Shown: piece by piece, positions 1-6,237 of the stretch
How the letters are laid out: the number at the start of each line of letters is the position of its first letter
How positions within the stretch are numbered: the stretch's first letter is position 1
DNA from: an uncultured Clostridiaceae bacterium
GTDB lineage: Bacteria > Bacillota > Clostridia > Oscillospirales > Ruminococcaceae
Assembly: GCA_946411985.1 (NCBI GenBank)
Contig: CAMKFY010000048.1
Span: forward strand, 1-7,044
Reading direction: 5' to 3'
DNA length: 7,044 nt
Made by a program: the position numbers and the translations under genes
Notes under the pieces: generated by a model
What the model saw: only the letters and a program-made list of their open reading frames with translations
Database searches by the model: none
What the model was told of the DNA's origin: nothing

Positions 1-1
1 G

Positions 2-772
2 CCTATAGGTTCTTTTATGTTTTTAGGGCCTACTGGGGTGGGAAAAACGCAGTTAGCAAAAACCTTAGCTGAATCGTTATTTGATAATGAAAATAGTATT
101 ATAAGAATAGATATGACAGAGTATATGGAAAAATTTTCTGTTAGCAAGTTAATAGGTGCCCCTCCAGGTTACGTGGGCTATGATGAAGGCGCAAATTTAA
201 CAAATAGCGTGCGGCAAAAGCCTTATTCTGTTGTGCTTTTTGACGAGATAGAAAAAGCGCACCCAGAAGTTTTTAATATATTATTGCAGGTGTTAGACGA
301 TGGCAGGCTAACAGATTCCAAAGGGCGCACAATAGACTTTAAAAACACTATAATAATTTTAACTTCTAATATAGGCTCAGATATACTTTTGCAAAGCATT
401 GAAGAAGAGAAAGCTAAAGTGAACGCAATGTTACGGCAATATTTTAAACCGGAGTTTTTGAATAGGTTAGATGAAATAATATTTTTTAAGCCACTTTCTA
501 AAGACAATATACGAAACATATTAGATATTCAAATTGATAATTTAAATAAAAAATTGGCGCAGAGGAGCCTTTCGTGTGTATTCACAAACGAAGCAAAAGA
601 TTTTATAGTAGAAAATGGTTATGATAAAGTTTTTGGCGCACGGCCACTTAAAAGATTTTTGCAGAAACATATTGAAACAAAAATATCAATTAAAATTTTG
701 CAGGAAGATATAAAAAAATTTACCACGTTAAAAATAGATTATAAAAATGGCGAAGTATTAGTTTTAACCTAG
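2..772 (+). CDS. clpB: ATP-dependent chaperone ClpB, C-terminal fragment (5' end outside the window)
   Basis: ClpB is a cytoplasmic AAA+ hexamer that, with DnaK, pulls proteins out of aggregates. Only the second AAA+ module and its C-terminal cap are present. The frame is open from position 2, where PIGSF precedes the first Met at 17, so the Met at 17 is internal and the gene starts upstream. Numbering from that Met, the sequence shows Walker A GPTGVGKT (4-11), the pore loop GYVGYDEG (51-58), Walker B VVLFDE (72-77), sensor 1 TSNIG (116-120), the arginine finger in FKPEFLNR (R150) and sensor 2 GARPLKR (207-213). VVLFDEIEKAH and TSNIGS, followed by the short C-terminal tail, fit ClpB better than ClpC, which usually reads VVLLDEIEKAH. 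The N-terminal domain, first AAA+ domain and middle coiled coil, which would settle the subtype, lie outside. It ends in TAG, converging on dxs. No residue known to be essential is missing from the visible part. Confidence 0.95.
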   Translation, partial: PIGSFMFLGPTGVGKTQLAKTLAESLFDNENSIIRIDMTEYMEKFSVSKLIGAPPGYVGYDEGANLTNSVRQKPYSVVLFDEIEKAHPEVFNILLQVLDDGRLTDSKGRTIDFKNTIIILTSNIGSDILLQSIEEEKAKVNAMLRQYFKPEFLNRLDEIIFFKPLSKDNIRNILDIQIDNLNKKLAQRSLSCVFTNEAKDFIVENGYDKVFGARPLKRFLQKHIETKISIKILQEDIKKFTTLKIDYKNGEVLVLT

Positions 773-782
773 AAATTGAGCT

Positions 783-2723
783 TTAAATATTAGCTGCGTT
801 TATATCTGTTCTGTATATTGTTTTATTTAGAATTGTGCTTTTAATGCCAGAGCTATTAAGCCCCAAGTTTTCCCACGCTTTTTGTATGCCAGAATGCTCC
901 ACAAATATGCCGTCTATAGCTTTTAAAGTCCATTTACCGGTATAGCCATACTCTATAAGTTTTGATATTAGGTGCTCCCCTATTCCACCGCTTTTTATGC
1001 CTTCTTCAAAAAAGAATATTTCGTTATATTTTTTTAGCTTGTTAACTATATGTTCGCTTATTGGGTATATTTCTTTAATTTTCAGTATTGTTATGTTAAA
1101 TTTATTATTTTTTAAAAGTTCTTCTTTTGCAATTTTCAGCTGCCCAAATAGTATGCCATAAGTTACGGCTATTGTTGTTTTGCATGTGCCATAGCTAAAA
1201 TATTCGGCGCATTCGTAGGTTTCGTTGTTTTTGTTGATATTTTTCAGTTCCTCGCCTTTTGGGTATCGCACGGCTACTAGGCCTTTGTCTTTATATATTG
1301 CATTTTTTAACATATATTTTAGTTCGTTGTATGTTGATGGCGCGTATATTTTAATATTTGGTATACTAGTTAAAAAAGACACATCAAAAATTCCTTGGTG
1401 TGTCTTTCCGTCTTGCCCTACTATACCTGCTCTATCTATTGCAAGCACTACGTGAATACCTTGTATGGCCACATCATGTATTAACTGGTCGTAAGAACGT
1501 TGCAGAAATGTGGAATATATGGCAAACACAGGAACAATGCCCGAACGGCCAAGCCCTGCTGCAAATGTTACCGCATGCTCTTCAGCTATGCCAACGTCAA
1601 AATACCTATTTTCAAAATTATTTTTAAACTCAAACAAGCCAGTGGCCTCGCCCATTGCAGCAGTTATAACGCATATATTTTCATCTTTTTTTGCTAATTC
1701 GCAAATATATCTGCCAAAAACAATAGAAAATGTTAAATTGCCTTCCTGTTTTAATATCCCTCTATTAATATTAAATGGCTCAACACCATGATATAACTCT
1801 GGGTTTTTTTCAGATTTTATATAACCTTTACCTTTTTTTGTGAATACTCTAATTATGGCCGGTTTCTCTGCTTGCTTGGCCCAATTAAAAGCTTTTTTTA
1901 GCTCTAAAATATTATGACCATCTACAGAATTTAAGAACGAATAACCAAGATCACTAAAAAAATTAGATTCGTATACCATTTTTTTTATGGCTTCTTTAGA
2001 ACTATTTAAAGTTTTTTCTACCACACTTCCCAAAATAGGAATTTTCTTTAAATGCTTTCCAAGCAGTGCATTAAAAGAAATATATGTTTTATTTATACGT
2101 AAATTAGATATATATCTAGAAACGGTGCCAACAGTTTTAGATATAGACATATCATTACAATTTAAAATTATTAATAGGTTTTTAAGCTCCGCAGCATTAT
2201 TTAACGCTTCATAAGCCATACCACCAGTTAACGCGCCATCTCCAATTATGGCTATAACATTATTTTTACTGTTTTTTAAAAGCTCAGCTTTTGCAATGCC
2301 GCAAGCTAAAGAAAGTGATGTAGACGCATGGCCAGCCACAAAAATATCATGTTCGCTTTCTAAAGGGTTTGTAAAGCCCGATAACCCGCCTTCTTTTCTT
2401 AAAGTGTGGAAAACATCATACCTGCCTGTTAAAAGCTTATGCGCATAACTTTGGTGGCTAACGTCCCAAATTATTTTGTCGTTTGGCGAGTTAAATTCTT
2501 TATGTAATGCAACTGTGAGCTCCACAACCCCTAAGTTAGACGCCAAATGCCCACCATTTTTAGAAACCGTAAAGATTATACACCTTCTTATTTCTTCGCA
2601 AAGCTCCGTTAGCTCAGAATATGAGAGATTTTTCAAATCTTTAGGGCTTTTTATTTTGGGTAATATGTTGTAATTACAGTTATAATAGCTAAAAATATTT
2701 TTCAATTTATTACACCAACCCAC
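783..2723 (-). CDS. dxs: 1-deoxy-D-xylulose-5-phosphate synthase
   Basis: This thiamine-diphosphate enzyme condenses pyruvate with glyceraldehyde 3-phosphate to form DXP, the entry step of the MEP isoprenoid pathway. At 646 aa it is slightly longer than the usual ~620. Visible landmarks are GGHLAS (H59), DVSHQSY (H90), the TPP/Mg motif GDGALTGG (161-168) continuing to N190 and M192, the catalytic Glu in GIAEEH (E381), YSTFLQR (403-409) and DRAGIVGQDGKTHQG (R431, D438, H442). The pyrimidine-binding and C-terminal transketolase domains follow, so all three domains are present. The usual NDNEMS segment reads NCNDMS: a Cys replaces the middle Asp, while the metal-binding Asn and Met remain. The start is GTG at 2723, the only standard start codon after the in-frame upstream stop that precedes the conserved KIKSPKDL block closely. 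It adds about 20 residues before that block and has no clear Shine-Dalgarno, so the start is uncertain. Last gene of the nusB operon, 27 bases after the YuiD-like gene. Confidence 0.97.
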   Translation of the reverse strand: MGWCNKLKNIFSYYNCNYNILPKIKSPKDLKNLSYSELTELCEEIRRCIIFTVSKNGGHLASNLGVVELTVALHKEFNSPNDKIIWDVSHQSYAHKLLTGRYDVFHTLRKEGGLSGFTNPLESEHDIFVAGHASTSLSLACGIAKAELLKNSKNNVIAIIGDGALTGGMAYEALNNAAELKNLLIILNCNDMSISKTVGTVSRYISNLRINKTYISFNALLGKHLKKIPILGSVVEKTLNSSKEAIKKMVYESNFFSDLGYSFLNSVDGHNILELKKAFNWAKQAEKPAIIRVFTKKGKGYIKSEKNPELYHGVEPFNINRGILKQEGNLTFSIVFGRYICELAKKDENICVITAAMGEATGLFEFKNNFENRYFDVGIAEEHAVTFAAGLGRSGIVPVFAIYSTFLQRSYDQLIHDVAIQGIHVVLAIDRAGIVGQDGKTHQGIFDVSFLTSIPNIKIYAPSTYNELKYMLKNAIYKDKGLVAVRYPKGEELKNINKNNETYECAEYFSYGTCKTTIAVTYGILFGQLKIAKEELLKNNKFNITILKIKEIYPISEHIVNKLKKYNEIFFFEEGIKSGGIGEHLISKLIEYGYTGKWTLKAIDGIFVEHSGIQKAWENLGLNSSGIKSTILNKTIYRTDINAANI

Positions 2724-2750
2724 ACTTTTAGTAGAATAGCAAATATAAAA

Positions 2751-3257
2751 TTATACGGGAATAAGTAAATTTACTACAACCCCTACAAGCACGCCTGCCA
2801 CAACTTCAATTGGAGTGTGCCCTAACTGCTCTTTTAACTTTTTCATATTATCTATATTCGCATCGTTTTTATTAAAAATTTTTAAACTTTTTCTAATTTC
2901 AATTTGCTTTATTTCAGGTATATCTAAAACATTCACCAACCTATTTAAAAGCTTTGCCTGCTCCCCAGAAGAGCGACGAACACCATTAGCGTCATACATA
3001 ACAATAGCAGATAATATAACAGATATGGCGAAAATAGGGCTATTTAAACCGCATTGCTTACTAATAGCCATAGAAAGCCCAGACATAGCAGCGCAGTGAG
3101 CACTAGGCATTCCCCCAGACCCAGTTAAACGCTCTAAATTGAACCGTTTTTCTGTTATGAAGAAAAATATAAACTTCAAAATTTGTGACACCAACCAAGA
3201 CACACCCGCACAAATTAAAGAATAATTATAAAAAAAACAACCTTTTAAACCAAACAA
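2751..3257 (-). CDS. Divergent PAP2 (DUF212, YuiD-like) family membrane protein
   Basis: Small membrane protein (168 aa) of the divergent PAP2 family, related to acid phosphatase/vanadium haloperoxidase proteins; its substrate is not established. Family signatures are GSGGMPSAH (46-54, matching the PSGH phosphatase motif), YDANGVRRSSGEQ (88-100) and LGHTPIEVVAG (145-155, which resembles the final His-x3-acidic PAP2 motif). Hydrophobic segments lie at roughly 11-34, 55-65, 73-88 and 150-167. The start is TTG at 3257. An AGAAGG Shine-Dalgarno lies 11 bases upstream, and an ATG at 3267 is out of frame and only 1 base from that site. Spacing is 31 bases from ispA and 27 from dxs, so it is almost certainly co-transcribed with them. 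Its place between two isoprenoid genes suggests, as inference only, a phosphatase-like role on prenyl (di)phosphates. Family assignment is firm; function is not. Confidence 0.9.
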   Translation of the reverse strand: MFGLKGCFFYNYSLICAGVSWLVSQILKFIFFFITEKRFNLERLTGSGGMPSAHCAAMSGLSMAISKQCGLNSPIFAISVILSAIVMYDANGVRRSSGEQAKLLNRLVNVLDIPEIKQIEIRKSLKIFNKNDANIDNMKKLKEQLGHTPIEVVAGVLVGVVVNLLIPV

Positions 3258-3268
3258 ATCTATTCATT

Positions 3269-3274
3269 CCTTCT
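3269..3274 (-). promoter_or_regulatory. Ribosome binding site of the YuiD-like gene (AGAAGG)
   Basis: Minus-strand AGAAGG lies 11 bases before the TTG at 3257. It supports that non-ATG start, because the only nearby ATG (3267) is out of frame and just 1 base from this site. The spacing is somewhat long, so the support is moderate. Confidence 0.5.
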
Positions 3275-3288
3275 AGTAAAATTTAAAA

Positions 3289-4134
3289 TTAACGTTCTCT
3301 AACAAGTAGTTTGTTTGTGAGCTCTATTAAAAATTCATTGTCACCTAATAATTTTAACCTGTCCATAGCTAAATTTGTGTATTCTCTAGCTTTTTCTTTT
3401 GCCTCGTTAACATTGTAAACAGATAAAAAACTCATTCCATCTTTCTCTTTTTCATAATCTAATATATCATCACAAATTTGAAAAGCAAGCCCCAAAAAAT
3501 TGGCATACTCATCTATAATTTTAATATCGCTTTTTTCTGCTTTTGCAGCTATTGCCCCTAAAATGCAAGCTGCTCTTATTAAAGAACAAGTTTTATAAGT
3601 GGCCACATTTCTTACTAAATACTCATTCTGTGTAGCGTTTTCACTAAACATATCCATATCTTGCCCACCTATAACACCACCTACACCAAACATTTTACTC
3701 AAAACTGATACAGCTTTAACAATTTCTTTATAACTAAGCCCTTGCCTATAGCTATATGTTAATATTTCAAAAGCACCGCAAAAAAGTGCATCGCCAGCAA
3801 GCACCGCAGCAGCTTCGTTAAATTTAATGTGACAACAAGGGCGACCTCTTCTAATAAAGTCGTTATCCATGCAAGGCAGATCATCATGAACTAAAGACCC
3901 AACATGCATGAACTCTACAGCACACGCAAAAAAAACTGCTTTTTGAACCTCGCCGCCAAACATTTCACAAACTGCTAAAGTTAAAACTGGCCTTAAAAGT
4001 TTACCTCCTTCAAGTAACGAATAACGCATAGCACTAGGCACAAACCTACAATTTTTATTTGAAAATTGCGATAGAATAGCTTCAAGTTTTGTGTTAACAA
4101 TACTTTTATATCTCTTAATTCTATCTTCAAACAT
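3289..4134 (-). CDS. ispA: Polyprenyl synthetase, farnesyl/geranylgeranyl diphosphate synthase type
   Basis: All-alpha trans-prenyltransferase that condenses IPP onto allylic diphosphates to build FPP or a longer C5n product, in the cytoplasm. Visible features are GGKLLRP (43-49), the first Asp-rich motif DDLPCMD (D84, D85, D90) followed by RRGRP (95-99), GGQDMD (156-161), the KT pair (181-182) and the second Asp-rich motif FQICDDILD (218-226). The ATG at 4134 lies 6 bases after the xseB stop, with a GGAGG site inside the end of xseB. Two oddities stand out. The residue five before the first Asp motif is Gly79, where FPP synthases normally carry Tyr or Phe. Also, about 12 residues are missing after DDILD, the loop that usually holds a Gly-Lys and a further Lys-Ser/Thr-Tyr motif, which gives 281 aa instead of ~295. 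The catalytic Asp residues are intact, so it is probably active, but the product may be GGPP or longer. The symbol reflects the operon position rather than proven product length. Confidence 0.93.
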   Translation of the reverse strand: MFEDRIKRYKSIVNTKLEAILSQFSNKNCRFVPSAMRYSLLEGGKLLRPVLTLAVCEMFGGEVQKAVFFACAVEFMHVGSLVHDDLPCMDNDFIRRGRPCCHIKFNEAAAVLAGDALFCGAFEILTYSYRQGLSYKEIVKAVSVLSKMFGVGGVIGGQDMDMFSENATQNEYLVRNVATYKTCSLIRAACILGAIAAKAEKSDIKIIDEYANFLGLAFQICDDILDYEKEKDGMSFLSVYNVNEAKEKAREYTNLAMDRLKLLGDNEFLIELTNKLLVRER

Positions 4135-4140
4135 TAAAAA

Positions 4141-4359
4141 TTATTCCTCCAAACTATAATTATTTTCATTTTCAAAATATTGCAATTGCAGCTTTACTTC
4201 TTTTAACTCATCTTCACATTTTGAACATAAATCCATACCTTTTTTGAAAAGCTCAACGCTCTCTTTTAAATTTTCTTTGCCACTTTCTAATTTGCTAACT
4301 ATTTTTTCTAGCATTTTCATGGCCTCTTCAATATGTATATTTTTGCCTTCAAAATCCAT
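4141..4359 (-). CDS. xseB: Exodeoxyribonuclease VII small subunit
   Basis: XseB binds the C-terminal helical arm of XseA, several copies per large subunit, to form exonuclease VII, which degrades single-stranded DNA to short oligonucleotides. The 72-aa protein matches the family in length and in its two-helix pattern: IEEAMKMLEKIVSKLESGK (10-28), the first helix and turn, then LKESVELFKKGMDLCSKCEDEL (31-52), the second helix. The acidic tail ends in SLEE. The ATG at 4359 is preceded by a purine-rich AGGGTAGG at 4364-4371. It follows xseA by 26 bases, and its last codons carry the ispA ribosome binding site, so translation of the two is probably coupled. Confidence 0.95.
   Translation of the reverse strand: MDFEGKNIHIEEAMKMLEKIVSKLESGKENLKESVELFKKGMDLCSKCEDELKEVKLQLQYFENENNYSLEE
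4146..4150 (-). promoter_or_regulatory. Ribosome binding site of ispA inside the end of xseB (GGAGG)
   Basis: Minus-strand GGAGG sits in the last two sense codons of xseB, followed directly by the xseB TAA and then the ispA ATG at 4134, 11 bases from the site. It fixes the ispA start and implies that ribosomes ending xseB hand over to ispA. Confidence 0.75.
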
Positions 4360-4363
4360 AAAA

Positions 4364-4371
4364 CCTACCCT
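4364..4371 (-). promoter_or_regulatory. Ribosome binding site of xseB (AGGGTAGG)
   Basis: The purine-rich minus-strand AGGGTAGG ends 4 bases before the xseB ATG at 4359, inside the 26-base gap after xseA. It supports that start. Confidence 0.55.
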
Positions 4372-4385
4372 TTTAAAGTAACTTT

Positions 4386-5591
4386 TTATATATTTTTAAA
4401 CTTTTTCTCCAACACCTGCACCTTAAGCGTTCCATCTTTTAAATGTATGTTTAAAACATTGCCTACTTTGCTTTTATATAATGAGCGTACGGCTTTACCG
4501 TTAATATCTAATATTAGGCCATAGCCTTTTTTTAAAATATTATATGGGTTTAAATATTTTAGTAAAAATATATATTTTTGCAGATTATCGTAACAGTAAT
4601 TATACCTATTAAATATGCTATTGTAAATTGAAATTCTGAAATTTTCAATTTTATGCTCTAGAAAATTAACAGTTTTAAATGGCGAAACAAAATTAATATC
4701 TTTCTTTAACATTTTAAATTTAAAAACAACATCATCAAAGATATTTTTAATATATGTCTTTAAAAGCGCCTTAAAATTTTCTAATCGGTTCTGTATCTCA
4801 AAAATATCTGGAAATACTATTTCAGCTGCTGCAGATGGCGTAGACGCTCTAACATCTGCCACCAAATCTACTAAACTCCAATCATTTTCATGCCCAACAG
4901 CAGACACGGTTGGAATTTTAAAATTCCATATTTCTCGCACAACTTCTTCATTATTAAACACTTCTAAGTCTTCTTGAGCTCCGCCACCTCGCGCCAGAAT
5001 TAATACGTCTAAATTGCCTTTAGATGCATATTTTAAAGCTGATATGATAGAATTTTTAGATTTTTTACCCTGCATTAATGCAAAATATACCTTTAAAGTA
5101 GCTAATGGGAACCTTCTCGAAGCAATTTTTTTTATATCTTCAATGGCCGCTCCGCCTTTTGCAGTTACAACGCCAACAACACTCGGAATTTTAGGAATAC
5201 TTTTCTTGTTTTCTGCGTTAAAAAGCCCTTCATCCACTAACTTAGCTTTAAGCTTTGTTAACTTTTTCTTTAAAATTCCCTCTTCTTCATATTTTTCCAT
5301 AGCACTAACATAAAGCTGATATTGCCCATATGCTTCATAAACTCCAATATCCCCAAAAGTTAACACATACATACCGTCTTTTGGCATAAAATTTACAACT
5401 TCTGCCTGCTCTTTAAACATAACGCAACGAATACAAGATTTATCGTCTTTTAAAGTAAAATACATATTACCACAACTGTGGTATTTAAAGTTAGATATTT
5501 CGCCTACAATGTTTATGCCGCAAAAAATATCTTCACATAACAAAATTTGTTTTATAATTCTATTGATATCTGAAACTGTAAACTTATGCAT
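4386..5591 (-). CDS. xseA: Exodeoxyribonuclease VII large subunit
   Basis: Catalytic subunit of exonuclease VII, a metal-dependent enzyme that digests single-stranded DNA from both ends and works in mismatch repair and repair of DNA damage. An OB-fold occupies about 1-100 (FTVSDINRIIKQIL, then GEISNFKYHSCGNMYFTLKD). The nuclease domain follows: VVTAKGGAAIEDI (D152), ARGGGAQEDL (R201), and AVGHENDW (H234, D237), then ADVRASTPSAAAE (245-257). These match the Asp, Arg, His and Asp known to be catalytic in the E. coli enzyme. Small departures from the consensus are Ala for Gly before R201 and Asn for Thr inside GHExD. A predicted helical region follows, ending in the YGLILD and GTLKVQVLEK strands. 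At 401 aa it is typical of clostridial members and shorter than the ~450 of E. coli. It starts at ATG 5591, 24 bases after nusB, with only a weak GTGAG upstream. Confidence 0.97.
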   Translation of the reverse strand: MHKFTVSDINRIIKQILLCEDIFCGINIVGEISNFKYHSCGNMYFTLKDDKSCIRCVMFKEQAEVVNFMPKDGMYVLTFGDIGVYEAYGQYQLYVSAMEKYEEEGILKKKLTKLKAKLVDEGLFNAENKKSIPKIPSVVGVVTAKGGAAIEDIKKIASRRFPLATLKVYFALMQGKKSKNSIISALKYASKGNLDVLILARGGGAQEDLEVFNNEEVVREIWNFKIPTVSAVGHENDWSLVDLVADVRASTPSAAAEIVFPDIFEIQNRLENFKALLKTYIKNIFDDVVFKFKMLKKDINFVSPFKTVNFLEHKIENFRISIYNSIFNRYNYCYDNLQKYIFLLKYLNPYNILKKGYGLILDINGKAVRSLYKSKVGNVLNIHLKDGTLKVQVLEKKFKNI

Positions 5592-5615
5592 ATATAACTC
5601 ACAATAAACAAATTT

Positions 5616-6008
5616 TTACATACTTTTAACAAAATTTCCTAAAACGCCGTTAATAAAGGAAGGCCCATCTTCCCCAAAATATTTTTTTGCTAATTCTACT
5701 GCCTCGTTTATAGAAACTGGAAAGTCTACATCTCTAACGTAAAGTATTTCATAAAAAGCTATTTCTAAAATAGAAATTAAAATATTAGATATCCTACTAA
5801 ATTCCCAATTTCGCAAAAAAGAAGTTATTTTTTCATCTAACTCAGCACGGTGCTCTAAAACACCACAAATTAACTCTTTAGAATATACACCAAGTTCAAT
5901 ATTTTGCACATTCTCAGCAGAATTTATTAATGCTTGCGGTGCATAATCCAAAAAAAAAGATTCGAAAATAACAATAAAAGCATTTTCCCTAGCTTTTCGC
6001 CTTTTCAT
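5616..6008 (-). CDS. nusB: Transcription antitermination factor NusB
   Basis: NusB pairs with NusE (ribosomal protein S10) on boxA RNA to promote antitermination, chiefly of rRNA operons. The all-helical fold is recognisable: the basic N-terminal RRKAREN block that contacts RNA, a middle NWEFSRISNILI segment, then FPVSINEAVELAKKYFGED and FINGVLGNFVK at the C-terminus. I chose the ATG at 6008 (130 aa) because NusB proteins normally begin immediately before RRKARE and because a ten-base AGAAAGTGAT site lies 7 bases upstream. The frame could also start at ATG 6017 or GTG 6020 (134 aa), but those overlap that site. First gene of the six-gene operon, with a promoter about 45 bases upstream. Confidence 0.95.
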   Translation of the reverse strand: MKRRKARENAFIVIFESFFLDYAPQALINSAENVQNIELGVYSKELICGVLEHRAELDEKITSFLRNWEFSRISNILISILEIAFYEILYVRDVDFPVSINEAVELAKKYFGEDGPSFINGVLGNFVKSM

Positions 6009-6015
6009 ATATACC

Positions 6016-6025
6016 ATCACTTTCT
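6016..6025 (-). promoter_or_regulatory. Ribosome binding site of nusB (AGAAAGTGAT)
   Basis: Minus-strand AGAAAGTGAT matches 8 of 10 positions of the extended anti-SD complement AGGAGGTGAT and lies 7 bases from the ATG at 6008. It argues for that start over the in-frame ATG at 6017 and GTG at 6020, which fall within it. Confidence 0.5.
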
Positions 6026-6054
6026 AACACAAAACCTAACAATCCACTTCGAGT

Positions 6055-6083
6055 ATTTTAACATATAAAAAAAAATATTACAA
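6055..6083 (-). promoter_or_regulatory. Sigma-A-type promoter of the nusB operon
   Basis: On the minus strand TTGTAA (6083-6078) and TAAAAT (6060-6055) are separated by exactly 17 bases, and a TG one base before the -10 makes it an extended -10 promoter. The -35 matches 4 of 6 and the -10 matches 5 of 6 consensus bases. Transcription would start near 6048, giving a leader of about 40 bases before nusB. The spacer contains a run of nine T. In such AT-rich DNA partial matches are common, but the exact spacing, the TG and the position right before a multi-gene operon make this one credible. Confidence 0.65.
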
Positions 6084-6109
6084 TAAAAATTTATAAATTT
6101 TAAATATAA

Positions 6110-6145
6110 AGAACAATAGAGCTACAAAAATAACCCTACTGTTCT
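6110..6145 (-). terminator. Possible terminator hairpin after the unrecognised gene
   Basis: Ten-base arms at 6136-6145 and 6110-6119 read AGAACAGTAG and CTATTGTTCT on the minus strand. They pair fully there with one G-U wobble, whereas the plus-strand version has an A-C mismatch. The loop is 16 bases and the second arm is followed by a U-rich TTATATTT. It lies about 90 bases past the stop of the gene at 6238 and just upstream of the nusB promoter. The stem is AT-rich and the loop long, so efficiency is doubtful. Confidence 0.4.
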
Positions 6146-6237
6146 ATATTAAACAAATTTAATTTCCATTACCTTAAAAAACTAACCAACAACTCTATTT
6201 AATTTCTAAAACTTTAATATAAAATTATAGTTAAAAG

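Noticed and set aside
17..772. Short complete gene starting at ATG 17
   Set aside because: The preceding in-frame residues PIGSF match the segment just before Walker A in ClpB, so the ATG is internal.
773..800. Possible bidirectional terminator between clpB and dxs (AGCT repeats around TTTAAATATT)
   Set aside because: The arms are only four bases and AT-rich, with no usable T-run in either direction, so I could not support a terminator.
5014..5313. 99-residue plus-strand frame inside xseA
   Set aside because: It lies opposite the catalytic domain of a firmly identified gene and has no start signal or recognisable motif.
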